The position numbers and the translations under genes are program-made. Below are positions 1 through 11,341 of a DNA stretch of 64,000 bases, piece after piece. Position 1 is the first letter of the stretch. The number at the start of each line of letters is the position of its first letter. The DNA is from Xanthostigma xanthostigma (lineage: Eukaryota > Arthropoda > Insecta > Raphidioptera > Raphidiidae), in the NCBI GenBank assembly GCA_963575645.1, contig OY754465.1, positions 4,650,001-4,714,000 of the forward strand, written 5' to 3'. The notes beneath the pieces were generated by a model, which had not been told where the DNA came from, searched no databases, and saw only the letters and a program-made list of their open reading frames with translations.

Positions 1-345
1 TCCATCCATCACACTTCCCGTTATTTTCTGCATTTTTTAAACTTCCACTTAATTAATATAGCAATGGGCGAATGAAGGAATTTTAGGACATTAGGATACA
101 GTAGGCAAATTTTGAGCATAGGAGATTGGCATGGCCTTGAATAAGGAACCATCTCGATATTTATCTGGAATCGTTGATGGAAACCATGGAAAACCTCAAC
201 AAGATGGCCGGCACAGGAATTACCGTTTCACGGCAAGAGGCAGCAGGAAAAACTCCCAGCCACATCTTCCCCCGCCGCACCCAGTACCTTCCAAATTCGA
301 GTCTAGTGCTCTCACCGCTACGCCACACCGCTCGGTTATTGATTA
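1..345 (-). repeat. tRNA-derived SINE, copy 1 (degenerate)
   Basis: Reverse-strand copy of the SINE seen best at 1178-1612. The tRNA-like head is at the right end (about 270-335) and the body runs left to the conserved tail around 1-60 that reads, on the plus strand, CACACTTCCCGTTATTTTC. The B-box part of the head is damaged, so this copy is unlikely to be transcribed. It may start before the window. Confidence 0.7.
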
Positions 346-757
346 CAATTTATAATATTTAACTTGAAATTAGCAGTTAAAAAAGAATTGTTTGCAGGCA
401 GACGCAAACAGAAAACACGAACCAGTGTTGATATTCACAGAGAGTACTGCGAAGGAGACGCCTTGCGCTGCCGCGGTGGTGACTTAGTGCTTCTGAGACT
501 GTGCTCCTGATAAGCAATTTAATTAAAATACTGTCGCGGCGAGGATTGATGCGCGAACGAAAGTCAAGCCAAACTAAATACTTAGTTAAGTAAAGATTCA
601 TAGGTGTATTGTACCTATACCAATTGTCTATTCACCCGAACGCGTCACGCCAAGTATTTATGTATCTGCCGCTTTAATAAGAACTATAGAAATATTTCTT
701 TCAACACAATTTATATACACGCACGACTGTGAATATGACAGATGCCAGGTGATGTTT
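346..757. other. no recognisable feature
   Basis: AT-rich sequence with a GC-richer patch at 440-560. I see no coding signal, terminal repeat or duplication here. Confidence 0.4.
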
Positions 758-1103
758 TATTTCAATAATGCGTTTAACGTCCGTTTCTCGACTTTATCCA
801 TAACAGACGCCATTCGCACCATAACTATTTTCCATCTATCACACTTCCCATTATTTTTAAATGTCCACTTAATTAATGGCAACGGGCGAATGAAGGAATT
901 TTTAGGACATTAGGATTAGGTAGGCAAGTTTTGAGCAGGTAATAGGTCATTGCCTTGAATGAAGAACCATTTCGATATTTGTCTGAAATTGAGGGAAAAC
1001 CTCAATAAGATGGCAGGAATTACCGTTTCTCGGCGAGGGATTCGAACCCGGTACCTCCCGAATGCGAGTTCTAGTGCGCTCACCACTACGCTATACAGAG
1101 GTA
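758..1103 (-). repeat. tRNA-derived SINE, copy 2
   Basis: Reverse-strand copy. The head is at 1025-1100 with a good B-box complement (ATTCGAACCCGGTACC). The copy faces copy 3 head to head across about 75 bp, so the two form a large inverted repeat. The body has an internal deletion relative to copy 3. Confidence 0.75.
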
Positions 1104-1177
1104 AGAAAGTAAGATTTCAATATTACAGGATAATATATATTTTAATTGTAAAACATCTTAATTACATTTGTGTATAA

Positions 1178-1612
1178 AACCGTGCGGGGTGGCGTAGCGG
1201 TGAGAGCACTAGACTCGCATTCGGTACGGGTCCGAATCCCGGCGGGAGCAAATGTGGCTGGAAGTTTTTCCCACTGCCTCTCGCCGAGAATTAACGGTAA
1301 TTCCTGTACCGGCCATTTTGTTGAGGTTTTCCATGGTTTATCAACAATTCCAGATAAATATCGAGATGGTTCCTTATTCAAGGCCATGGCCGCATACAAG
1401 TCAAACTCCTATGCTCACAATTTGCCTACCTTATCCTAGTTTTCTAAAAATTCCTTCATTAGCCCATTGCTATTATTTAGTTGAAGTAGAAAAATATAGA
1501 AAATAACGGGAAGTGTGATAGATGGAAAATAGTAATAGTGCGAATGGCGTTTGTTAGGACATAAAGTCGAGAAACGGACGTTAAACGCATTATTATTCTG
1601 CCCTAAAAAGGC
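1178..1612 (+). repeat. tRNA-derived SINE, copy 3 (most complete)
   Basis: The head carries an A-box-like TGGCGTAGCGGTGAGAGC at about 1190-1207 and a B-box-like GGGTCCGAATCCC near 1229, as in RNA polymerase III promoters of tRNA-derived SINEs. A body of about 350 bp follows, shared with copies at 1-345, 758-1103, 3707-4103 and, partly, 62580-62717. The tail includes AATAACGGGAAGTGTGATAG. The head may derive from a tRNA-Ala-like gene, but that is a guess. Confidence 0.8.
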
Positions 1613-1782
1613 AAAGGGCAGTAAGTGACATTTGTTGAAAAATGAGTTCATACTGAAACCAACGACAGCAGTAAGTGCTGCAGCAATAATTTTATTGTCT
1701 TTAAAAAATGTTTCCCTCATGTTTTGGTTTCCATAATCTAAAATTCTGGACGGTCAATACATTTTTAGTAAATCTTGTTTTT

Positions 1783-2372
1783 TTGACGTGATAACGTCTT
1801 ATAAATTGATGAATCACCAATCTTATAAATTGATAAAACACCGGCTGCATGCACGAAAAAGTGTAACGTTCCTAGCGTTCCTAACGTTCCGCCTGACCCT
1901 GTGCGTGCTTTTCTCGAAAACGGCCCTAACGATTTGGATGAAATTTACTGAAAAGGGATTTTGGGGGGCAAAAAATCGTTTTAGCTAGGTCTCATCTCTC
2001 GAAAAAATCGTTTTCATACAAATTTTATCATTATAAAAATCAATTTTTTGACGTATGAAAATATTTAAATATTGTAAGTAGGTTTTGGAATTTTATATAA
2101 ACAATGAAACAATTGTTTTCAAAATATTATGACAGTTAATCTTTGAGACTTAAAATAAATACGAAAGAAAGAAAGTTAAAAAAAAAACAATTATATCATA
2201 GGTGGTGAGTAATTTTAATAAATAAAATTAACCTAAATTTGAAGCAAAAGATGCAATATCATAGATTCGAATTATTATAATTATTATATAAATTTAGGTT
2301 ATGTATTACGGAATACGTTATCACGTAAGACTATCGTCCGTAAACCGACTTTATAGACAACCAATTTTTCAA
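1783..2372 (-). mobile_element. non-autonomous DNA element, family P, carrying family Q sequence
   Basis: One end reads ACGTGATAACGTCTTATAA (from 1787) and the other end carries the inverted motif ACGGAATACGTTATCACGT near 2310, followed by a conserved outer flank to 2372. The middle (about 1907-2160) matches the Q arms at 35063-35330. Other P copies are at 17381-17573 and 36874-37571. I cannot name the superfamily. Confidence 0.6.
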
Positions 2373-2919
2373 ATTCATAAGTTGGTCACTTACTGCCTTT
2401 TGCCTTTTTACGGCAGTATTATCATTACATTTGCGTACAGATAATTTGCACAAACCTGTTTGACAAGCCTCTGTTTCTATTATTTTCAAAATATTGACTA
2501 ATAAAATGAACGAAAGGGCGTTTGATTAATTAAACGTACGGATTTGGTTGGCTGGGCATCGTACATCAAGCAGAAAGTTCCCAAATGCAAAACGAAAAGC
2601 GATCGCAATAAAATTGAAATGAATGAGATGTAATTGACACAACAAATAAGTGTGTTTGTGTATTGCTTGTTGTTTATTGGACAATAGGTGACAGAGGAGA
2701 CTGTCAGTTGTCTCCACAGCCGTCTGAGGCGTTTTATATACAACAGTTGCAGAACAATTTATGGGAACACATTGAGCGCTCGACATATGAGACAAGTAAA
2801 CTCGCTTAGTTGTTTGCTGTTTGCCCACTACGTCTCCTTGGCCTGTGTTGGCTGTGAACTAAACGCACAATATTATAAATACACCGTGTTCATTTAAAGA
2901 AAAAATCTCGGAAGCAATT
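2373..2919. other. no recognisable feature
   Basis: AT-rich DNA with short chance ORFs on both strands that resemble no family I know. Confidence 0.4.
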
Positions 2920-3180
2920 TGCTAAATCAAAATCTTCTCGGTTTCCCAGCTTGCTGGCCGTTGTTCCTTGGTATTTGCACCTGTCGTTTTGTCTACAACT
3001 GCGGAAGACGTTATCAAAGGCAATGTGGCAGCGGGAGAACTATCCTAGGGATCTAAGCGGGTCACAAAGCATTCTACCAGACTGGGAATAATACTATTAG
3101 GGGATGCACAAAAGATCTTCTAGGTCGCAGTGTTTGTGAGATATACAAATGTCTTATCACCCCAAATAAATCTAAATCTA
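2920..3180 (-). repeat. Penelope-like terminal-repeat remnant with hammerhead-like motif
   Basis: On the minus strand, 2985-3028 reads as TTGATAA, then a stem-loop (GTCTTCC / loop / GTAGAC), then AAAACGAC. This is the layout of a hammerhead ribozyme core (CUGANGA - stem II - GAAA) with several substitutions. Hammerheads are known in Penelope-like retroelements. The same block, better preserved, is at 57083-57126 inside an insertion with a perfect 15-bp duplication. This copy is decayed. Confidence 0.5.
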
Positions 3181-3706
3181 AGCGGTTCACAGGCAAGTTT
3201 GTCGACGATTGATGTTCTCTTTTCTTTTATGCTCAGCGTGTGAGTGTTTTCTTCTCGGTCTTCTGTGATTGGTCGTTCCGCTCAGAGGTTTTGTATGGTG
3301 TCCAGATTTTCATTTAGATTCAGACCTTTTTCGGTTGAAATTCCTCGAGTTTTTTTTCTATGGCCTCCTTGGCAATATGCTTCCACAAGATCCTCTTCGA
3401 AGAAACCAAACTTATAGACAGATCATCGAGTTGCTATGCACTAATTGCTTATACAGAAGGTGAGCTGAAGGATCACCAATTTCGACTGCCTTTTTTTAAA
3501 GAAACTAGACCCGAAAATTATATTCATAATAAACTTTATCATTTGAGGTAATACATTTAAAATAAGTCATTAATACAATCAGTGATTCTTTTAAAATGTA
3601 AGATTTATATTATCGAATTTGGAGAAACCCATAGTGCTCTTAGTTAGGGACCCCGTTTTCGTTCGGGTTTCGTTTTCGAGGACGTATGGGCTGCATCTAG
3701 TTCTCC
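3181..3706. other. no recognisable feature
   Basis: No terminal repeats or coding signal. Short ORFs at 3269-3551 show no domain. Confidence 0.4.
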
Positions 3707-4103
3707 GAACCCGAGCGGTGTAGCGTAGTGGTGAGAGCATTAGACACACATTCGGGAGGTACCGGATTCGAATCTCGGCGGGGGCAGATGTGGTTGGGAC
3801 TTTTTCCTACTGCCTCTCGCCGAGAAACGGTAATTCCTGTACCGGCCATCTTGTTGACTTTTTATATGGTTTCCCTCAATAATTCCAGATAAATATCGAG
3901 ATGGTTCCTTATTCAAGGCAGATTACCTGTCAAACTCCTATGCTCAAAATTTGCCTACCTTAGCTTAATGTCCTAAAAATTCCGTCATTACCCCATTGCT
4001 ATTAATTAGTTGAAATATAAAAATGTAGAAAATAACGGGAAGTGTGATAGATGGAAAATAGTAATGGCGTCTGTTATGACAGAAAGTCCGAGAAACGCAT
4101 TAC
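3707..4103 (+). repeat. tRNA-derived SINE, copy 4
   Basis: Head with A-box-like TAGCGTAGTGGTGAGAGC at about 3720 and a good B box GGATTCGAATC near 3764. Body and tail match copy 3, ending in the GAGAAACGCATTA block. The copy is slightly shorter than copy 3. Confidence 0.8.
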
Positions 4104-4731
4104 CTAAAAAAAAATTGCTCTATGGAAGTTTTGAGATACTTGAGATTAACGTTATTCATTCCGAGTGTGATCTTGGAGAGCCAACTGTACTGTTTCAAGA
4201 GTGAACGAACAGTAATTATTATAATGCGTATCGGTTCCAGTTTTTTTTGCTAATGGCTCGCGCGCTATACATTTGATCTGCATTCTGGGTTGCATCTAGT
4301 TCTGTGCACCCATCAGACGAAGACGGATATGGTCGTTGACGGTGCGCGCCTACAGGAGGAGCAACAGGGATAGAGAGAGTAAGGTACGCAAAGCATGAGG
4401 ATGCAGACTGCGGTAAGAAAGTGTTTACAAGGCGAACGTGACGTGTGTATTAAATGTCCACACCTACTTGTTTGTCTCCACATTGCCAAATGTGATTATT
4501 GCCATAACATATCAACTGTTTGGTATAGAACCGTGTTTTGTCATTAGCTTCAGTATTTGCCATTAATAAAATATTCATAACTTTTCAATTTATTGTGATT
4601 AGACTATATTTTCCCCAAGTTTCTCTACGGGGTCGAAGGGGAAGAAAACACTGACCGGTTATCGCGAGTTCTTTTCTCTAATTTACATTCTCAGTCCATA
4701 TCTAACATATTTATCATATGACTAGCGGTCC
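4104..4731. other. no recognisable feature
   Basis: Unassigned sequence with a mixed GC patch at 4300-4450. No supported gene. Confidence 0.4.
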
Positions 4732-5323
4732 CGTCCGGTTTCACCCGGGTGTAAAAGAACGAATGGGGAAGGGAGGAACATGAGTACACACATTCATATT
4801 AGTTTACCGAGATGAATGTTGTGTCCAAATTTCATGATGATCGGAGTTACCGTTCAAAATTTTTTGTCGATAAAAAGCAGTATTTATACTTTTTTTAACT
4901 AATAATTTTTTTTAATTAATTAAATAAAATTAAAATAAATTTTAATGTAAGCCTTAGAAAAAAGCAATGTAGAAAATAAAAATGCATTCGCCCAACGTAG
5001 GGCTCGAACCCACGACCCTGGTATTGACAGTCTTGTGCTCTACTGATTGCGCTAGCCGGCGTTATATTCTTACATAGCTAATATGAGTATACTTAGTTAG
5101 TGCATTTCACCTGAATAGAAGCTTATTTTTTAGATACATTTGGAACATTTTTTATTAATGCTCCGCTCCTAATGGTCGTAGCCTGATTTTATATAGCCTA
5201 TAGCCTTCCTCGATTAATGGGCTATCCAACAAAAAAAAATTTTTTCAATTTGAACCAGTAGTTCCTGAGATTAGCGCGTTCAAACAAACAAACAAACTCT
5301 TCAGCTTTATATATTAGTATAGA
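4732..5323 (-). mobile_element. non-autonomous Helitron, family U, copy 1
   Basis: On the minus strand the element begins TCTATACTAATATATAAAG (from 5323) and ends in a CCGG-stem hairpin followed by ...ACCGCTAG (at 4732). It lies between A and T, the Helitron target rule. It matches copy 2 at 26870-27469 along its length, including a tRNA-Lys-like block in the middle. No Rep/helicase coding sequence is present, so it would have needed a helper. Confidence 0.88.
4988..5061 (-). pseudogene. tRNA-Lys-like sequence inside Helitron U1
   Basis: The 74-nt block has a D-arm/A-box region, the B box GGTTCGAGCCC and a 3' acceptor-like GTTGGGC, closely following tRNA-Lys(CUU) as I know it. The anticodon position reads GTC instead of CTT and the anticodon stem pairs badly, so it is tRNA-derived rather than a working tRNA. 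The same block sits at the same place in Helitron U2. Confidence 0.75.
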
Positions 5324-5721
5324 TTGCGTGATTATTGTATCTTTATATCGAATCTGGACAAGCAAGAGTTCAAGAGACCGCGATCTCTTTTTCGTTTATG
5401 GAGGTTTTTCACTAACCCGAGTTTCTAGCTTATAGAGGTACAGGAATGGCCTTTCTCACTTATAGAAGTCTATAAAAAACTATACAAAAGCAATGTTAGT
5501 TAGTTCAGCTATTTATGACTCATTCTTAAATTTCATGAATACGTTCGACTATCGCTTATCGAGGTACAGAGGCAAGTAGTAGTCTCAGTTATAGCGATCC
5601 ATGACTGAAAAACGTTTTTCCCTTATAGAAGTTTTAGAAGGTTACAAAGACGGTGTCTGCTAATTATCTACTCTCACTTAGAGAGTTTTCTCGATAACCC
5701 AGTTCTCACTCACTCAGGTTT
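5324..5721. other. no recognisable feature
   Basis: Loose short repeats around ATAGAGGT-type motifs (5400-5700), but no boundaries I can define. Confidence 0.35.
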
Positions 5722-6133
5722 GACTGTATATAAAAATGTCGTGTCACGATGTTTGTCCAAGCTAATCTCCGAAACCACTGAACCGATTTTAATGAAATGT
5801 TGTAAATGTGTCTTGTTTGGTCCAACTTACGCTATAGGATAGTTTTTCTTGAATATTTTTATAAAATTACGGTGTTTTGTGACAATAAACTGTTTTAGAC
5901 ACATGTAGCGACATCTCATAGAATTTACTCAAAACTATTAGTTCAGAAGCAATCTAAAAAACTGTTGTAGTACCAAGTAGCGACATCTGATACAAATCGC
6001 TCAAAGCTATTAGTTCCGCAGCAAATCTGGTAGAATTTGCTCAAAGCTATTAGTTCGTACGCCGGGCCGCAAACGAAATACATTTTGCAGAATTGTATCT
6101 ATGGCACCCGGGTGAAACCGGACCGGTCCGCCA
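5722..6133 (+). mobile_element. Helitron-like element, family T, copy 1
   Basis: Starts near TATATAAAAATGTCGTGTC and ends in a CACCCGGGTGAAACCGG hairpin block followed by a mutated terminus (CCGCCAGT instead of CCGCTAGT). Internally it has two or three degenerate copies of a unit ending GCTCAAAGCTATTAGTTC. Relatives: 59612-60019, 61978-62487 and fragments at 21813-22147 and 44440-44690. Confidence 0.7.
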
Positions 6134-6608
6134 GTGTTTTAGAAATTTATAGATGAAATGCAGAAGTTATTTTGGACTAAAGAATTTCTGAACCAAACCA
6201 AGGTATGATTGTTTCACATAATATAGGTACATGTGTGTCTGGTAATACCTGATTGATGGTTATTGTCTGTTGTGGAATTGTTGACGTCATGTGTGGTCTT
6301 TTTATTTGTTCGATAATATATTGACATAATTATGTTGTAGTGACATATTTTTTCTATTTAATTTTATTTTAAAAATGGAAAAGTGGACAGCAGTCTTAAA
6401 ATTCTTTCGAATCTTCACTTAATAGTTAAATATACCGGCAGTATTATTAATGCTGGATTGATTTTTAATGCTTTTCAAAGCGAAGATGATAAAAATATAT
6501 TCGCAAAAGAAAATAGTTCATTAAATGAAAGAATAGATTCTTCTAGAACTGGAATTGCTAAATAATTGTTAATCTTAGACCGCAATATTTCCAGTATAAG
6601 TAGTTTTG
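6134..6608. other. no recognisable feature
   Basis: A 60-codon open frame at 6383-6565 has no domain I recognise and no coding context. Confidence 0.35.
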
Positions 6609-6880
6609 AAAGGATGAATTAATTCGGATAAGGCTATAAAAATGATTTCTAATGGTATATAGGCAGCATATCGTCGGTCTAATTTTAAAACCCCGTAAGT
6701 CAATTTTGGTTATTTTTTACGAGGTTTTACAAAAGTGTAGGTACTAAAATCCTAAAGCACTATAGCCTAAAATCATAATTTTCATAAAATTTTGACTTAC
6801 AAGGTTTTAAAATTAGACCGACGATATATCATTAGAAATCATTTTTATAGCCTTATCCGAATTAATTCATCCTTTCATTA
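6609..6880. mobile_element. MITE with long terminal inverted repeats
   Basis: AAAGGATGAATTAATTCGG at the left is matched in reverse at the right (ending CATCCTTT). The outer arms match over about 46 bp, and a second block (GTCGGTCTAATTTTAAAACC and its complement) continues the pairing inward. I could not find a clean target duplication. Confidence 0.65.
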
Positions 6881-6989
6881 TTAAACATAGGCTAAACTAA
6901 TACACCTTACACATTAATATAAGTGGTTTTAAAAAATTAAAATAGCAATTTTTATTAGTAGAAGTTTTTATTCCAAAATATGTATTGAA

Positions 6990-7132
6990 GGAGATTTATT
7001 TGGTTGACGACATAGAAAAATAAGCTTTACTAAAGTATAAGAACGAAAATATAATTTTCGAAACGTTGGTCACAAGCGATACTTTGGTAAGGTTTATTTT
7101 TCTATGTTCCTCAACCAAATAAATCTCCCTCA
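6990..7132. repeat. inverted-repeat fragment, Penelope-like
   Basis: GGAGATTTATTTGGTTGACG...AGAAAAATAAGCTTTAC is mirrored at 7085-7125. Between the arms lies TTTTCGAAACGTTGGTCAC, shared with the element at 24912-25311, and a short stem before GAAACG as in hammerhead motifs. Degenerate. Confidence 0.45.
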
Positions 7133-7852
7133 GCAATTTTTGAGTATGTGAATTTTGAATTAATTGCCCTTCAGTCTTTCGGTCAAAAAAGGAGTCTTAA
7201 GCAATACGTGCACCTAAATAGTGCAAGGAGAGAGAGAGAGAGAGAGACGATATGGTTTATTTTCAAACTTGGTCCGTATATAAACAGATACCTAATAAAT
7301 AGCATCATAACTGCTTTGTAAAATCCGTTATTCTATTATTAAATAATAAAATCTTAGAGTATATATTTTTCTGCAGCAAAATCAATGTTTAAAATAAAAA
7401 AACAGAAACATAAATATGAACAGTTTTAGTCGTTTTATACTTCTAATTTCATATTTTCAACTTTACAGTAACAAAATTTATTGTGCAAATATAAGCTAAA
7501 AACAAATTAATTTATAGTAAATATTATAAAGCAATGTAAACAACAAATATGCAATTATATTCAATATTTTATTGTGCAGACCAACTATTTTTGTTTGTAA
7601 AGTTAAGTAAGTATAAAATAGCCCATATATAAACAGAACTGGTGCAACGGGTATAAGGTAGGTACCCCACGTCTATATGGAGCGTTACTACATACGAAAT
7701 GTTTCAACTTTCAACTTGGCTGACAGCTTATATGTAACTTTATTGCTTGGATCAACGGGAGCATACAAGAACGGTGAGTTGAAGACTGCATGAACACAGC
7801 TTCTCCGGTTCAAAACTCAGATATGTCTAAATTTTCATGAGGACCATATACT
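7133..7852. other. no gene; (GA)n microsatellite
   Basis: A GA dinucleotide run at about 7229-7247. The rest is unassigned AT-rich DNA. Confidence 0.5.
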
Positions 7853-8240
7853 TTTATTCTATACTGAGCATAGGGATAAAATCGCAATCGAACTATTAGG
7901 GTGCAAACTTATACTTCTGTCTTTTTTAACGCCGTAAGCACTGGCATATCCAGGAGGGCAAAACAAACACGGGGGACCCGGCTGAAAAATTTCTAATTTG
8001 CCCCCTCCTGGGCCAAAAGCTGGGTACGCTCATGTTAACGTCATAGAAAAAGAGAAAGTTTTTGAAACCGAGATACTTTATTCAGATTGAATGCAAGTAC
8101 ATCAACCAATCCTAACATCGGAGAAATCAGGGAATTACATCGAAGAAAGAGACGCAGATATATTTTCGATACGCTTTGTTACGTTCACTCACCGAAAATT
8201 GAGTAGATAGGCAATGATTCATATAGTTAATTAATAGATA
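7853..8240 (+). repeat. interspersed repeat family Z, copy 1
   Basis: Begins ATTCTATACTGAGCATAG and ends near AATGATTCATATAGT. The middle contains a small inverted module (GGCGTATCCAGGAGGG paired with CCCCCTCCTGGGCC...GGGTACGC). Copies at 10398-10785, 24368-24755, 53240-53640 and 56803-57008. Class is unclear; no coding capacity. Confidence 0.7.
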
Positions 8241-8463
8241 TATGATGAGGACCAATCGTATACTACACCACAAGGGCCGAAAGTTTGACATTCTTGCACT
8301 GCGCAGCATGATGCCCGAGACAAGCCGAGGGCACCATATGACGCGCAGTGTGGTGTATACTATTTTTCTTCATACCTCGGTCGTAGATACGCTTATTAAA
8401 TACATTAATTAATTATTTATTAATTACATAAAAACACAGATAAATTCTAAACAAGCAGCTTTA

Positions 8464-8673
8464 GGCCTAGTTTATATGAGAGGCGTTCAACGCGCGTTGG
8501 CCCAACGCGCGTTTACAGTTTCTATACAATTGTATAGAACTGTTTATATGATAACGCGCGTTGGTGGCGCGTTGAACGCGCGTTATCATATAAACAGTTC
8601 TATACAATTGTATAGAAACTGTAAACGCGCGTTGGGCCAACGCGCGTTGAACGCCTCTCATATAAACTAGGCC
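8464..8673. mobile_element. 210-bp foldback MITE, near-perfect palindrome
   Basis: The whole element is an inverted repeat: GGCCTAGTTTATATGAG at the left end is mirrored exactly at the right end, and the two strands read almost the same. TTA flanks it at 8461-8463 and 8674-8676, as expected for PIF/Harbinger-type insertions. Smaller palindromes (AACGCGCGTT units, CTATACAATTGTATAG) are nested in each arm. The centre at about 8555-8575 is the only clear departure from symmetry. Confidence 0.85.
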
Positions 8674-9406
8674 TTAAGGTTATACGTACAAACACGGAAT
8701 GACAGCTCATCGCGACTATTAGCTAAAATGTAATAGGGTTGCTATGGGAACTACATCTTAACAACAGTTGATAGGTTATTTTCTTTATTAACGCCCGAAC
8801 GTACGTACTTCCCGCATCAGTGCGTGTAATCTCACCAATGCGTAAATGTTAGACTTTACAATTGATGCCGAAAGTATGTACTTTCGATCGAGGTACGAAG
8901 AAAAAGTTAAAAATAATCCAGTTTAAAATGAACCATAAAAAAGTAGTAATGACTTCTAGACTTTCCTTCGAAATTATATAAATGAACAGTATGCAAATTG
9001 TAAAATTAAGATAAATTAAAAGATTAAATCATTGAAAATAATGTAAAATAGTACGGTACCAAACCGACAGGAGAAGCACAGGAGACAAGGGAACGGTGAG
9101 GAGCGAGTGAGAGATATGTACGACGGTAGAGACGACGTCTCCCCGTGGGGCCATCACGGCATCGATCCGAGTGGCGTCCAGGGTACACCTGTCAGTCACT
9201 CAATCACGTCACGTCCTCTCTCTTTCCCACCACCTGCACCATGATCCTGTCGTCTTCACATCCCTTCATTTCTGCTGGCCACCTCACTCACTCTTATTAC
9301 AACTCTTCTTTCTAGCAGCGCCTCTCCTCAACAGCAATACGTGAGTTTGTAAAATTTGCCAACTAGTTTTTAGATTAGAATTTCCATTTTTCTATTTCGT
9401 ATTTAA
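8674..9406. other. unassigned; GC-richer patch at 9060-9350
   Basis: GGTACGAAGAA near 8891 mirrors TTCTTCATACC near 8367, so 8367-8900 may be an older element into which the foldback inserted. The patch at 9060-9350 is richer in GC and C/T tracts than its surroundings and ends in ATACGTGAGT, which fits a splice donor; a 5' non-coding exon is possible but unproven. Confidence 0.3.
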
Positions 9407-9419
9407 TCTATATTTTTAA

Positions 9420-10276
9420 GGACGTAGTTCTATGTTCAGGCTCGTTTTCAAGCGTTATTTCAGAATTTTTTTTAACAACAAAATAATGTACGATGTTTTC
9501 AATTTTGTTACATGTTTTTACTGACATCGTAAACCAAGAAAAAAAATTTTTTTTGCTTAATTTTACGCCATTTTATAATTGTTTTTTTAACCTAAAGTAG
9601 ACAACTTTAAATGGAGGTAGGTGGGTAGCGCGGGTGATAACGTCACTTGGAGTCAACTGAACTATAAAAATTAAATTGGTTATTGTTTCGTAGGCTTGTG
9701 GCTCTATCCCGTAATAGAAATAAATATTTTTATTGATAAATAACAAAATGGCGGGTTTTAGAAAAAAAACAACGAGAAAATCGTGATTTTTACGTTGAAA
9801 ATCGGTTAAAAAAATAGAAATAATTTTTATAATTAAGTAATTCTAGTACCGGACGGAGCTATTGTTGTGTAGAATACCCTGTGCAAAATTGAAAGCAATC
9901 GGTTGTATACAATTGTTTCAATCACCCGCGCCGCTTAGAAAAACGTAGTTTTGAGAAAAACGCGTTTAAAGTTTTAATTTCAGATTTCTTACAAAAAAAT
10001 AAAACTGAATATTTACACTAATCAGCTATGCCTGGTGTATAGTAAACCTTAATTTTTTTGCGAGAGTATAAGGGTAACGTGATAACAATTGAGAGGTAAG
10101 AGCAGGTAAGAATTTACCGTAAGACCGTTGCTGCTCTCGAGTATATGCTATAGCTTTGTAAATATTTAATATTTGGATCTAAAATTTTTACAGTATTTTC
10201 TCAATATATTATACTTACTAAAAATGTAAAAAAAAATAAATTCGATTTTCCGAAACCCGAACACCAGACTACGTCC
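9420..10276. mobile_element. TTAA-flanked non-autonomous element, copy 1
   Basis: Terminal inverted repeat GGACGTAGT.../...ACTACGTCC with TTAA on both sides (9416-9419, 10277-10280). TTAA duplication is typical of piggyBac, though the ends do not start with CCC as classical piggyBac ends do. A second copy is at 39389-40276. Confidence 0.8.
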
Positions 10277-10397
10277 TTAAAACAGAAGCCCTATTTTTCT
10301 AGCCAATTCTCCTGCAGTCTTTACTCAACCGATTGACACATTTTTTTAAAACAGAAGTTAGTCCACAGATGTGTTATCGGTAATTTTTTTTTGGTGA

Positions 10398-10785
10398 AAT
10401 TCTATACTGAGCATAGGAATAAAATCGCAATCGAACCATTAGGGTGCAAACATATACTTCTGTTTTTTTAAGCAGTAAGCACTGGCGTATCCAGGAGGGC
10501 AAAACAAACACGGGGGACCCGGCTTAAGAAATTTCTAATTTGCCCCCTCCTGGGCCAAAAGCTACGCCTATGTTAACGTCATAGAAAAAGACAAAGTTTT
10601 TGAAACAAAGATTTTTTATTCAGATTGAATGCAAGTACATCAACCAATCCTATCATCGGAGAAATCAGGGATTTACATTAGAGAAAGAGACGCAGATATA
10701 TTTTCGATACGCTTTGTTGCCTTCACTCACCGCACATTGAGTAGATAGACAATGATTCATATAGTACATTATTAAATATATAATT
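10398..10785 (+). repeat. interspersed repeat family Z, copy 2, inside Helitron X2
   Basis: Same start and middle as copy 1, ending ...CATATAGTACATTATTAAA. It separates GTGAAAT from ATTTCAAGCGATA of the host Helitron, which are near-adjacent in copy X1. Confidence 0.7.
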
Positions 10786-11341
10786 TCAAGCGATAACAGT
10801 AAAAAAGACTGGAGGGGAGCGGGGTGAAGAGGAACTTAATCAGAGAAAATCCATCAATGTTCACGATACATGAGTGTGAGAGAAATGCAAATATGTAGGT
10901 ACGTATGTCGGAGATTATGCAAACTATTTGACAAGTGGACTTTGACAATTGAAATGTATATTATTTAAATTAGTTTTTTAGCGCGAATATTCGAAATATT
11001 AATAGACAATTAATATTTTATTTTATTTTTCAAACAATTTACGAAAGTATAAGTTTATGTTAATTTAATGCCAAAATAGAGTTTTTAAATATTACATAGA
11101 CTGTACAAAGTCTATAATTCGATCTTAGAACTGAAAAAAATAGTGAAAATCGTAAATGCATCAATGAGGTTAGATTTTTTAAATTAATTCTGACAGCTCT
11201 TGCGGGGTAACCATTTCAACGATAAACATATGTCACATACATTTTCAAATCTTTAAATAAATAAAATTTTCGACCAATTTCAATCAAGCTAAATCAAAAA
11301 AAAAAATTTGAAAAGTAGTTTGACCCTGCAGGCCATCCCTG

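Noticed and set aside
8467-8670. Almost identical 64-codon frames on both strands
   Set aside because: They come from the palindrome; no codon bias or domain.
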